Below are positions 1 to 9,157 of a stretch of 64,000 bases of DNA, piece by piece. The translations under genes and the position numbers were made by a program. Origin of the DNA: Tieghemostelium lacteum (lineage: Eukaryota > Evosea > Eumycetozoa > Dictyosteliales > Raperosteliaceae); assembly GCA_001606155.1 (NCBI GenBank), contig LODT01000051.1, forward strand, positions 186,001 through 250,000, given 5' to 3'. Under the pieces are notes generated by a model. That model had not been told where the DNA came from and did not search any database. It worked only from the letters and a program-made list of their open reading frames with translations. Numbering within the stretch: position 1 is the stretch's first letter; every line of letters begins with the position of its first letter.

Positions 1-1004
1 AGAGATACAAAGTTAACTAGTGCTTGTGGGAGATATCCTTTGGCTATATATGCATCTACTGATACATCTCCTTGACGTTTTGAGAGTTTTGATTTATCAC
101 TATTAAGAAGTAAAGGTACATGACACATTTGAGGTGGTTTCCAACCAAATGCCTCATAGAGTATAATGTGTTTAGGGGCTGAATTCAACCATTCTTCACC
201 TCTAATTACATGTGAAATACCCATTAAATGGTCATCCACTACCGATGCTAAATGATATGTAGGGAATCCATCAGATTTCATTAGAACCTGGTCATCTATA
301 AGTTGGTTTTGAAACTGTACCTTTCCTTTCACCAAATCATAGAACTTAGTAACCTTTTCAGAAGGTATCTTTAATCTTATAGTATGTGATTCGTTATTCT
401 TTAATTTCTCATCCACCTCTTCTTTAGTCAATTTCAAACAGTGTCTATCATAGAGAGACATTGAATGCTTGTTTTTTAGATTGATACGAGAGCTATTAAG
501 TCTCTCTGAAGAACAAAAACAGTGGTATGCGTGACCGCTGTCTACAAGCTTCTGAGCATATTCCTTGTATATAGGTAGTCTCTGAGACTGTGTATAGGGT
601 CCGCATTCCCCAGGTTTATTAGGACCCTCGTCATACGAAACCCCTGCCCAGTTTAGACAATCTTCTAGATTTTTAGCAGAACCTTGTACTAGTCTGCTCT
701 GATCAGTGTCTTCTATACGTAGAATAAAAGTACCATTATTCTTTTTTGCAAATAAATAATTAAATAGTGCTGTTCTAAGTCCACCTAAGTGTAGACTACC
801 TGTTGGACTAGGAGCATATCTAACTCTAATGTTAGATTGTTGTTCTGTTAATGTATTATTATTATTGGAAAAACCATGGTTACAATAATTTCGTTTATTT
901 ATAGTAACTCCTGAATATTGATTGTTTGATATGGATTGAAAATTAATAAATAAATTTCTGTTAATATTGAACTGAAATTGATTTGTAAATAATTTTCTAA
1001 TCAT
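1..1004 (-). CDS. gltX/ears2: Mitochondrial glutamyl-tRNA synthetase, N-terminal 334 residues (3' end outside window)
   Basis: Class I aminoacyl-tRNA synthetase that charges mitochondrial tRNA(Glu) with glutamate. The reverse strand is open from an ATG at 1004-1002 to the window edge with no stop. Residues 1-58 are basic and Asn-rich, fitting a mitochondrial targeting leader. The HIGH-type signature is at about 65-76 (PSPTGSLHLGG), followed by RIEDTD at 96-101. The KMSKS-type loop is KLSKR at 306-310. The RGEEW motif at 269-273 also fits the family. The bacterial-type organisation and the leader point to the organellar, not the cytosolic, enzyme. The anticodon-binding half lies beyond base 1. 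The gene is divergent from the LRR gene that starts at 1288, sharing an AT-rich 283-base spacer. Confidence 0.93.
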   Translation of the reverse strand, partial: MIRKLFTNQFQFNINRNLFINFQSISNNQYSGVTINKRNYCNHGFSNNNNTLTEQQSNIRVRYAPSPTGSLHLGGLRTALFNYLFAKKNNGTFILRIEDTDQSRLVQGSAKNLEDCLNWAGVSYDEGPNKPGECGPYTQSQRLPIYKEYAQKLVDSGHAYHCFCSSERLNSSRINLKNKHSMSLYDRHCLKLTKEEVDEKLKNNESHTIRLKIPSEKVTKFYDLVKGKVQFQNQLIDDQVLMKSDGFPTYHLASVVDDHLMGISHVIRGEEWLNSAPKHIILYEAFGWKPPQMCHVPLLLNSDKSKLSKRQGDVSVDAYIAKGYLPQALVNFVS

Positions 1005-1287
1005 GTCGTTGATTTACAAAATGAAAAAATAAAAATGAAAAAAAGATCAGATTAGATGTGTACAAAAATAACAATGACCGATTGAGAATTATTAATATAT
1101 AAACACACAATTCAAATAAAAAAAAATACGATTGATGGTATTGGATAATTTTATTTGAATTGGTGTGAAAAGTCAAAAACATCTTTTTTTTTTTATTTTT
1201 CATTTTTTATTTGTCACTTGCAATATCATTACTTTAGTATTAGTACATTAGTGTAATTCAATACAATAAAATAAATTATATAGGGAA

Positions 1288-2709
1288 ATGGGAAATAATT
1301 TATCACAAACAGCTAGAGATCGTATATATATTTGTAAATCCAATGGATGCAGAGATTTGAATCTCAGTGGATGCAGTTGTAAAACCATACCAAAGAGAAT
1401 ATTAAGATTCAGAAAACATTTGAATAAATTAAATGTTGGAAAGAATACAATACAGGAATTCTATACTCAGATTGAAAGATTTACAGTACTACAATCATTG
1501 ACAGCTGATAGCAATGAGATTAAAGAGATTTGTCCAAATCTCTCAAAATTGGAGAATTTGACTTATTTGGATATTTCAAATAATATGTTGACAACAGTTC
1601 CTAATAATCTCAAGACACTGGTGCATTTGAATATATCATATAACCAAATTAACTCTTTTAAAGGAGTTCAATTGGTACTTCCTAGAATGGAAGAATTTTT
1701 GTATGCATTCAACAATGTTCAGATATTCCCTACTGAGATTTTAGAATTGACAACACTAAAGAAACTTGATCTATCTGGTAACAGATTAAACTATCTACCG
1801 GATGAAATCAATCATCTCATCCACTTGGAACATTTTAATATCTCAGAAAATGTCTTTACTACATTCCCAACACCAATTGCAGGTTTAGTAAATTTAAAGG
1901 TATTAAAAATGGCAGGCAACAATCTAGGTACCCTTAGTAACCAATTTACACTTCTACATCAACTAGAAGTCCTAGACTGTACATCATGTGGTCTTACCAG
2001 TTTTGACTTTGATCTTGGTGCCCTAAAAAAACTACAAGAACTACATCTAGGAAAGAATTCTATTTCTCAATTCAGTATTCAAACAGCACTCAGTTTTGGT
2101 GAACTTACAGAGACACTACGTATTATTGACCTCTCCCAAGGTGCTTTTAAATCCATTCCAAAACAAATTGGTTGGATAAAGAACTTGAGAATCCTAAATA
2201 TCTCACAAAACCAAATCACAAGGGTACCAGGTGAACTCTTCCTTCTTAACCCTTCCATAGATGTTCTTATCAACCCCAATCCACTAGACTACCCATTCAG
2301 TGAGTGGATTAAAGAATCAGTTCCAACATTACTCAGTAACCTTAAACCATTCATGAAGGCATATGGACCAAGATCTCAAGTTACCAACCTGGAATCAAAA
2401 CTCAAAGCAATGGCACCTAACCAATTCACAATACAGGCATTTGATTATGCAGGTAATCCAAGAGTCAATGGTAATGATGAGTTCACTGTTAAGATGCTTT
2501 TAGAGGGTGCTGGTGAATTACCAATACCTGATGAATCCAATCACAGAAACTCACTATTTATAAAATCCATTGATTGTATATGCAAAGATAACAAAAATGG
2601 AAGTTATACTGTATTTTTCAATTCACCTCAAACTGGTACCTACACTATAAATGTAACCAGTGATTTATTACCAATTCAAGGTTCACCATTTACTGTAGAA
2701 TTAGTATAA
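1288..2709 (+). CDS. Leucine-rich repeat protein with C-terminal filamin repeat, probably myristoylated
   Basis: Single-exon 473-residue protein. The N-terminus MGNNLS has Gly2 and Ser6, the classical N-myristoylation pattern, so membrane attachment is likely. Residues about 20-340 are a run of leucine-rich repeats of the LxxLxLSxNxLxxLP kind (for example LKKLDLSGNRLNYLP). Residues about 370-473 look like a filamin/ABP280 immunoglobulin-like repeat: a middle segment GNPRVNGNDEFTV and the characteristic end with a GSYTVFF strand, a GTYTINV strand and GSPFTVEL. Filamin repeats usually bind partners or dimerise, so this is probably a cytoskeletal or signalling adaptor at membranes; that role is inference. 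No catalytic motif is visible. The ATG follows an AT-rich leader and is the first in frame. Confidence 0.85.
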   Translation: MGNNLSQTARDRIYICKSNGCRDLNLSGCSCKTIPKRILRFRKHLNKLNVGKNTIQEFYTQIERFTVLQSLTADSNEIKEICPNLSKLENLTYLDISNNMLTTVPNNLKTLVHLNISYNQINSFKGVQLVLPRMEEFLYAFNNVQIFPTEILELTTLKKLDLSGNRLNYLPDEINHLIHLEHFNISENVFTTFPTPIAGLVNLKVLKMAGNNLGTLSNQFTLLHQLEVLDCTSCGLTSFDFDLGALKKLQELHLGKNSISQFSIQTALSFGELTETLRIIDLSQGAFKSIPKQIGWIKNLRILNISQNQITRVPGELFLLNPSIDVLINPNPLDYPFSEWIKESVPTLLSNLKPFMKAYGPRSQVTNLESKLKAMAPNQFTIQAFDYAGNPRVNGNDEFTVKMLLEGAGELPIPDESNHRNSLFIKSIDCICKDNKNGSYTVFFNSPQTGTYTINVTSDLLPIQGSPFTVELV

Positions 2710-2862
2710 TAACAACAAAAAACACAAACAATAACAAATCACTCAAAGAAACTTCCTATCTTAAATTAATGTACAGATCAAAAATTAACAAAATATAGAA
2801 TTTCTAATAACAATAAACAAACCTCCTTTAATTTATTTAACTCATTCTAATTATTGTATTTA

Positions 2863-3837
2863 TTAGAAACCTGCTAATTTCTTACCAGTTTCAGATAATT
2901 TAGGTAACTCTTTACTAGTGTAATTCTCAGATAGAGCATACTTAGTGTCACCATCATCTACAAAAGATGGATCAGTTAAACTTATATTCTCAGATGCCCA
3001 ATGAGTTGTCATTTGTTTCTTTTGAAACGCCTGTTGCTTAATACTTAGTGACATTTGAGATGCCCAAGATCTAGGTTGATAAGAAGTATATACAACCATT
3101 CTACATTTACCTGAACCCTCTTGAGAAGATGGATTTACAGCCCAATGTATAGTTCTAGAATCCCACAAACATACATCACCAGCATTCAAACAAACTTTAA
3201 CCTCCTTACAATTTTTAAATTGTTCAATAGTCCTAGGATCTTGTTCAAAATTATAATAATCATCATACTGACATCTCTCACCTGACTCTTTGAAATACTT
3301 GTCAAAGTAGTTATGTGATCCAGTATAAACTACCAAACCTCCATCATGTTCACCACAATCTTCTAAATTTAAAAAACCTTGAATACATCTAAAATAAGGT
3401 GTATCATTAGACTGATCAACATGCCACCATGGATCACGTTTAGTAGGTAATGGACGTGACACATTACCACCATCAAAAGAAACCAATAAATCAGATGTCT
3501 GATAAATCTCTTTAAATATTGATATTAAAGCATCTTCCTGTCTGATATCCCATACAAACTGGTTATGTCCAAAACTGTATCCAGTAAGAATTCCATTAAA
3601 ATTACCAGGCCAATTCTCATTTATCCATGTTGTTGGATCATTTCTATTTAATTTAGGACTTAAACCTTCTAACCAATCCCAAAATTGATCTCTATAGTAT
3701 TGGACACGTTCTTTTACTACAACATTCGGTATAACAACCCAACCATTTTCATATAAATCTTTTCTCCACTTTCTCCAGTTCTCTTGATATCTATTACATT
3801 TCTCTCTGTCCTCAATTTCCTCTTTAGAATGTAACAT
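2863..3837 (-). CDS. Phytanoyl-CoA dioxygenase (PhyH)-family Fe(II)/2-oxoglutarate oxygenase
   Basis: Intron-less 324-residue protein. The double-stranded beta-helix iron site is visible: H139-V-D141 in WWHVDQS, the distal His231 in RTIHWAVNP, and Arg246 placed as the 2-oxoglutarate-binding arginine. The GGLVVYTGSH segment at 167-175 is typical of the PhyH family. The family hydroxylates diverse substrates (phytanoyl-CoA, halogenated or amino-acid compounds), and nothing here fixes the substrate. There is no obvious PTS1 peroxisome signal: the C-terminus ends LAGF. The gene converges on the LRR gene upstream, leaving 153 bases between the two stops. Confidence 0.85.
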   Translation of the reverse strand: MLHSKEEIEDREKCNRYQENWRKWRKDLYENGWVVIPNVVVKERVQYYRDQFWDWLEGLSPKLNRNDPTTWINENWPGNFNGILTGYSFGHNQFVWDIRQEDALISIFKEIYQTSDLLVSFDGGNVSRPLPTKRDPWWHVDQSNDTPYFRCIQGFLNLEDCGEHDGGLVVYTGSHNYFDKYFKESGERCQYDDYYNFEQDPRTIEQFKNCKEVKVCLNAGDVCLWDSRTIHWAVNPSSQEGSGKCRMVVYTSYQPRSWASQMSLSIKQQAFQKKQMTTHWASENISLTDPSFVDDGDTKYALSENYTSKELPKLSETGKKLAGF

Positions 3838-4428
3838 AACTATAGTAAAACAAACCCTACCAATACAAACACATCCGAAGTGGTTATAAAAAATTATTTC
3901 TAAATTTTTTCATACTCATTTCTCAACTTTACCCAGAAGATCAAGAAACCCATAATTTCTCAAAGCAACTCATGTCATTGTATCAGACAGTGAGAATTGT
4001 ATTCAAATCAGAAATATAAAACATATTATTTATTGTAAACTTAAATAAGAGCTTTTTTTTTAAAACAATGAATTAATATTTAATCTCAATACATACAACA
4101 TTTCGATATCACTTTTTAAGTGCCAGAATTTGTTGTTACTTCGTATATATTTGTATGATAAATACTCACTTTATTTGAGTAGAGCAAGCGGAATACCTTC
4201 CTTCTCGATCTCTCAAATTACTTTCTTTTATGTTCCTACGTTGGAGGGGCATAAATAAACTTTAAATTAAAGAAAAATATTTATTCAAATAATAATTATA
4301 TTTGTCAGACACGAATATCGTGATATATTTATATTAATAGAAAATATTCAGAATAATTTTACGTAGATTGATTGATTTCTATAAAAAAAATTTTTAATGA
4401 AAAGTCTTTTGATTTAATATATTATAAG
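3838..4428. other. Intergenic, AT-rich, with one GC-richer island
   Basis: Spacer between two divergent genes. No reading frame of note. Bases about 4170-4252 are less AT-rich than the surroundings and hold short complementary stretches, so a small non-coding RNA is possible but unproven. An ACCCATAA octamer at 3948-3955 resembles the upstream element of dictyostelid ncRNA genes, but it is not at a fitting distance from the island. Confidence 0.4.
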
Positions 4429-6342
4429 ATGGAAACATTATTTTTTAGAGTATTTAAAAATAAGGTACTTTTTAAACATATATTTAATAGTGTCAGAGAA
4501 ATTCATTCACTGTTAAGGCTTGAAGATGCTAGTATTCAAAGACCATTCAAATATAGTGAAATCTATAATGTAGATTGGATGTTAAAGAATGGTTATGTAG
4601 AGTTATTTGTAGAGAAATTTAAAAAATCAAAAAGAGAGAATGACAAGTTTCAATTGAATTATAATAAGCAATCTATTAGATTAATATGTTTAATGATTAG
4701 AGATTTTGATTTGTTTGTAGAGATTTATCAGTTTTTGGGTGAATGGATGTTTATGGAATTAATGTCATTTTGTATGGCTTGTGAAGCTGGTAATATAGAT
4801 ATAATTAGATTCCTTATTGATAAGATTAAATTGAAATTTGGTGACTCTGATAAACCATTTGAATATGCTGTCAGGTCTGGCAAGAGAGAGGTTATAGAGT
4901 TCATAATCACAAAGTACCCTTGCAAGTTAATTAATTGGTCACATTCATTGATAAGATTGCTTACCGCTGGTTTTGAAGATATTGTTAACAAGTATTGTAA
5001 AGAGTTTTATATAGAGAAACTATATTATCTATGTTCAATCGGAAGAACTGAGATTGTTCAACACGATCTAAAAATTCAACCCCACTGTAAAAAAGATTTG
5101 GAGAATATGTGTGTAAAGACTTTTACAAGTGCTTCTTTGACTTTACAAGAGAAGAAAGATGCTTTGGAGATGCTATATAACTTTAGTCAGAGATATTTAA
5201 GGTTCAAATGGAGAGATGTGATCAATGAATCTATAAATTATGGTGATTTAGAGATATTTAAACAACTTTTGGAGTATTTGGATGTTAAAGAACTGAATCA
5301 GCTTGGATATGGTTTCATTCAACAGATGGCAACTGTAGAACCATCTTTTGGATCTAGAATAGCATTTGTAGAGTACTTGTTAGAGAAAAGTGATTTTTTA
5401 ATGAGTGGTGACTCTTTATCAAAGGTTGTGATTGTTCCAATTCCTGCATGGTCATATGAGATATTAAAGTACCTATGTTGGTATTATATAGATGGTAAAA
5501 GAGCTGAAGTTCGTTTCACTGCTAATTTCCATGGTGACTTTCTTAAAGATTTAAAGAAAATCAAACTTCTCGAGAAATATAACATGCCATTATTAAAAGA
5601 TACTACTGAGAAATATACTGTAGAAAACTTGAATATTGCAAAATATCTTGACAAGATACTTCCCAAAGAGATACCAATTAAGGTATATTTAGAAGCATAC
5701 AGCTCCACTATTACCGATATAGACTTTCTCTTTGAAAACTCTAGAAATCCTAGATTTCAATATGACCTAGTCATGTTGACTAGAAATATTGTAAACAATG
5801 GTAGATTAGATCTTATTGAATATATCTGGGATGAAAAACCAGGGTATCTTGCACATGTTTACAATCAATTAGACTTTAAACAACTCTTATCCATCTCTAT
5901 TGATTCCAATAGATTTGAAGTTTTTCAATTCATTTGGAACTATTGTCAGAGAGAATCCAAACCTGTGAAATTACGGAAATCACACCTTCATTTGGCATTG
6001 GATGTTGGTAATCTAGAGACTTGTAAATTCATTCACAGTTATTTGGAATTGAATGGTATAGCCCACATTATCAATTCCTTTATACCCACAGGTAATCTAC
6101 CACTAATTCAATTTATCCATTATTATCACAGTGAAGATTTTGATAGAGGATACTTTAAATCATGTTTAAATTCAAATCAACTGTCAATCTATCAATACTT
6201 GTTTGAATTCAGAGATGATGGTGATGTTGAATCTGTTTCATTTGAAAAGTCTCCACAAATTTATGAATATCTGCTAACACATGACCCAGAAGAAAGATCA
6301 CTAAAGAATACATATAGAATCTTAAACAGTGATAGATCTTAA
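4429..6342 (+). CDS. Dictyostelid ankyrin-like repeat protein
   Basis: Single-exon protein of 637 residues. The frame is open from 4372, but the first ATG is at 4429, which I take as the start (METLFFRVFKNKVLFKHIF). This opening, hydrophobic and F/K-rich and followed by VREIHSLL, is the usual N-terminus of a large dictyostelid family of divergent ankyrin proteins. Weak ankyrin-like units recur about every 30-70 residues, for example ACEAGNIDIIRFLI, AVRSGKREVIEFII, SINYGDLEIFKQLL and ALDVGNLETCKFIH. Most lack the canonical TPLH. No enzyme domain is visible. Function unknown; a protein-interaction scaffold is likely from the fold. Confidence 0.8.
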   Translation: METLFFRVFKNKVLFKHIFNSVREIHSLLRLEDASIQRPFKYSEIYNVDWMLKNGYVELFVEKFKKSKRENDKFQLNYNKQSIRLICLMIRDFDLFVEIYQFLGEWMFMELMSFCMACEAGNIDIIRFLIDKIKLKFGDSDKPFEYAVRSGKREVIEFIITKYPCKLINWSHSLIRLLTAGFEDIVNKYCKEFYIEKLYYLCSIGRTEIVQHDLKIQPHCKKDLENMCVKTFTSASLTLQEKKDALEMLYNFSQRYLRFKWRDVINESINYGDLEIFKQLLEYLDVKELNQLGYGFIQQMATVEPSFGSRIAFVEYLLEKSDFLMSGDSLSKVVIVPIPAWSYEILKYLCWYYIDGKRAEVRFTANFHGDFLKDLKKIKLLEKYNMPLLKDTTEKYTVENLNIAKYLDKILPKEIPIKVYLEAYSSTITDIDFLFENSRNPRFQYDLVMLTRNIVNNGRLDLIEYIWDEKPGYLAHVYNQLDFKQLLSISIDSNRFEVFQFIWNYCQRESKPVKLRKSHLHLALDVGNLETCKFIHSYLELNGIAHIINSFIPTGNLPLIQFIHYYHSEDFDRGYFKSCLNSNQLSIYQYLFEFRDDGDVESVSFEKSPQIYEYLLTHDPEERSLKNTYRILNSDRS

Positions 6343-6403
6343 TCCCAATCGAATTTATTTATTTTAATAATTTTTAAAATAAATTCAAAGAACATTCAAA
6401 TTA

Positions 6404-6601
6404 ATGTCACTATCTAAAGAAGATCTGGAACAATATAAAATATAATATTTTAAACACCAATTTGAAAGGTTAGATAGACTTATATACAAGTGTAATAATT
6501 CGGATGTTAGTAAAGAAGAAGAAATGGCACTAGAATATTGTCAAAGATATCAGATAAAAGACAAATTGTGTCAACATGTATATTTCAAGGAAAATTTTTA
6601 A
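6404..6601 (+). pseudogene. Small CX9C-type protein gene interrupted by an in-frame TAA
   Basis: A 66-codon frame starts with ATG at 6404 (MSLSKEDLEQYKI) and ends with TAA at 6599-6601. Codon 14 (6443-6445) is TAA, yet the rest of the frame stays open and protein-like, with charged helices and a CX9C pair (CQRYQIKDKLC). A single CX9C pair recalls small mitochondrial intermembrane-space or complex I/IV proteins, but I cannot name a family. No GT-AG intron can remove the stop. It may be a recent pseudogene, an assembly error or a readthrough case. Confidence 0.45.
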
Positions 6602-6884
6602 AAAATAAAAGTTATAAGTTTGGATATCTTCTAGTTTGTCAAGAGAAATTAAAATAATACAAAATAAAAGTACGCAATTTAATAGATAATTCCACCTATA
6701 ACAGATATGTTAAAATGCTACGAATAGCAATTTTATAAAATGGTAATAAAAATCAATAGTTCCCACAAATCTAAAAAAAGTAATCAGGTGATTACTAAGT
6801 GTGAAATTTATTTTCTAAAAGGGGTTAAAATTATTTTGTTTTTTTCATTTTGTGTTAATTATCAAAAACTTTATTAAATAAGAG

Positions 6885-7331
6885 ATGTCAGAAAACACAA
6901 ACCAAGATCACTTAATTCCATCTTGCCCACTTCACCTAAATGTGTATACAGTTTATAAAGATTTCGATATAAATGATACAGACATTGGATGTCCACTTAA
7001 AATTGGAGGAGGTTATTATGGTTTAGATATTGATGAATTTTCCATTTTTGTCCCTAAAATATTAGATGGTTTATGTAATGAAGGGTGTAGAAATATTCTT
7101 CTTAAACAAATACAAATAACTAACTCATGGTTGAAAGCAAAAGAATTAATTATTAAAAATACTCGTCTGGGTGTACCTTGTAGATACCCTCACGCTAATT
7201 TAGTTTTGTATTATGCAAGGGGCGATTATGATGTAGAAGAAGATGATGTTTCACCATTCTACACTGATTTGTCCTTTCTTGAAAACTTCCACATTCCTCC
7301 AAATAAAAACCTGATGAAACCACCAAAATAA
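6885..7331 (+). CDS. Hypothetical protein, 148 residues, Cys-rich
   Basis: Intron-less reading frame with the first ATG at 6885 (MSENTNQDHLIPSCP). I do not recognise the family. It is a compact mixed alpha/beta-looking sequence with six cysteines (including GLCNEGC), a Gly-rich turn GGGYYGLDIDEF and an acidic stretch DYDVEEDDVSP near the C-terminus. There is no signal peptide or membrane segment. Codon use matches neighbouring real genes, which supports coding. It could be a dictyostelid-specific protein. Confidence 0.6.
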   Translation: MSENTNQDHLIPSCPLHLNVYTVYKDFDINDTDIGCPLKIGGGYYGLDIDEFSIFVPKILDGLCNEGCRNILLKQIQITNSWLKAKELIIKNTRLGVPCRYPHANLVLYYARGDYDVEEDDVSPFYTDLSFLENFHIPPNKNLMKPPK

Positions 7332-7911
7332 ATAACATCTCCATTACTGTGTGAAAAATTATTGTGGGAGATATAAATTAAAAGAGAATAAAATTGGTGT
7401 CAAGATGGTCTTAGATCTTTATTTATTTTGCTCCGTCATTATTTTACCACCATCCACACTTTTCATAATATTTTTTTTGTTACATGTGATCTATATTTAA
7501 CTCAAATTTTCAAGTTTTCGAATATGGAAGTCAATTGGGAGATACCATTATAGTTTTTTAAAACTGCTAATTGTAACTATTGTAACTAATAGTCTAGAGA
7601 TAATTAATATATATATAGAATTATATATATTAAGAATGATGTTTATTTAATTTAATATATGTTTTTATATATTTGTTTGTTGTGTGTTGCCAACGAATTT
7701 GTAATAATGTTGAAGGTCCTCAAACAAGGTCTATATGATAATGGCAACCTTTGTTAAAATAAAACCAACCCTGGTCAAAATTATTAATCACTATTACTTG
7801 GATAACATGAGATGAGTTTAAATCACCTTTTTATTATAAATACGATTCCATTATATATCATATTTATCTTGTGTTTGTTGGCAACACCATTTCCATTTCA
7901 ATTTGAAAAAT
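7332..7911. other. Intergenic, AT-rich, no gene seen
   Basis: No reading frame longer than about 30 codons and no recognisable RNA gene. It lies in the decayed zone between the hypothetical gene and the importin-alpha pseudogene. Faded 5' exons of that pseudogene may lie here, but I cannot align them by eye. Confidence 0.4.
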
Positions 7912-8385
7912 TCTCAATTTATCGTGGAAAATGGTGTAGCACATACATTTATTTCACTACTAAACACACCTGATTTAGAATTAGCAGAACAATATCTGTG
8001 GGGTATTGGTAAATGTTATTAATGATTTTTGAAACATTTTACATAAATACTTACATTTATTCTTTTATACTTGTAAGGTAAGATTGCGATTCAATAGAAT
8101 CTCGAGATATAGTTTTATCATTAAATACCTCAGAAGCATTAGTTAAAATCAGTCAACGGTATTGTACAATAACTCAATTGAGAAATATTTCATGGGCGAT
8201 ATCTTGTTTATGTAAAGGTGCTCCATCACCTGATTTTAAATATGTTGGTATCTATCTAATTAGACATAGATTTGTTGTGTTTCGTTACTAATATTTGCAT
8301 TATTACCAGTAATATGTAAATTTGTCAGCACTAATCTACCATCAACAGATGAAATTATTACAGATTCAATAACTTTTTAAACAAC
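7912..8385 (+). pseudogene. Decayed duplicate of the importin-alpha-like gene
   Basis: The stretch at about 7915-8012 encodes a peptide nearly identical to part of the intact gene at 9158-10732 (FIVENG, then a leucine-rich stretch, PDLELAE, LWGIG). A matching intron position follows. Bases about 8095-8245 resemble the next exon in a shifted frame (DIVLSLNTSEALVKISQ), and about 8300-8375 resembles the start of the last exon (LLPVICKFV then PSTDEI). There are frame breaks and no 5' or 3' end. It is a partial tandem copy that stopped being coding some time ago; the first exon piece is best conserved. Confidence 0.75.
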
Positions 8386-8477
8386 AAAACAAATAGTATT
8401 CTCTTACAAAAAAGACACCTGAAATCTAAAAAAAAGAAGTATTTTTATGATCATTATACATTTTTAAATTGAATCAT

Positions 8478-9066
8478 TTAGATTTCTTTATTAACAGCGT
8501 TGTTGATATCTATCGATATTTGTTTATTCTTATTGAGTTGTGGTAATAGTTGCTGTGAATAATAATAATAATAATACATGGTGCACATATGAGGTGTCGC
8601 ACCTTTATAAATATGTATATCTTTTTGGTTATGTGAATCCTGGGTTTGAAAACATGTTTCAACTACTTTTAGAATTTACTTTTTAGAGTTGATTGATTTT
8701 TGCAAAGTTGTGTTTAAATCTTTTTGTATTTTTAATTCTCTTTCTAATTGTGTAACCTTTTGTTTCAGTGTTTCGTTTTCCTCTTCTAACTCTATACATT
8801 TTGCAAAATAATCACCTTGTTTACTCATGAATTCTTTATGATTATTTATCTCTTCTCTTGTAACTTGTGATCTATCAAAAAATCTGTTTTCATCTTCATT
8901 GTTATTCTAGACATTTAAAATCATTAGTACTACTTATCACAATACAACACTATATCTCATATAAACCTACAAGTAGAGCCAATCCAACTTCTGATCCACC
9001 AAATTGTTTTAATTTGTTTCTAAATTCATTATCCATTTTTTCTTCAATTTCATTTTCATTGGTCAT
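8478..9066 (-). CDS. Two-exon coiled-coil protein gene with an in-frame TAA
   Basis: Exon 1 is 9066-8971 (32 codons, MTNENEIEEKMDNEF), intron 8970-8907 (GTAGGT...CTAG), exon 2 from 8906. The frame runs to a TAA at 8678-8676, giving 108 residues with a leucine/glutamate coiled coil (LEEENETLKQKVTQLEREL). After that stop the same frame stays open for 65 more codons to a second TAA at 8480-8478, with a protein-like tail containing YYYYYYSQQLLPQL. No intron restores the frame cleanly: the only GT at the stop would give a 40-base intron in the wrong phase. So it is either a 108-residue protein or a 173-residue protein recently truncated. Function not recognised. Confidence 0.6.
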
Positions 9067-9157
9067 CTTTTTCTCCGAATTAAAAAATATTTTACAATAA
9101 AAATAAATACTATTATTATTCTTAAAATCGTAAAATAAAAACAGATAGCACATCACA

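Noticed and set aside
997-1203. Reverse-strand frame of 68 codons
   Set aside because: Composition is Phe/Leu/Asn from AT-rich spacer; no domain and overlaps the GluRS start region.
3948-3955. ACCCATAA, like the dictyostelid ncRNA upstream element
   Set aside because: One octamer in AT-rich DNA, with no GC-rich RNA at the expected distance.
4372-4428. N-terminal extension of the ankyrin-like protein
   Set aside because: It would start with TTG; the first ATG is at 4429 and matches the usual family opening.
6779-6796. GTAATCA-GG-TGATTAC palindrome as an operator
   Set aside because: Too short to support a regulatory call in a eukaryotic spacer without conservation data.
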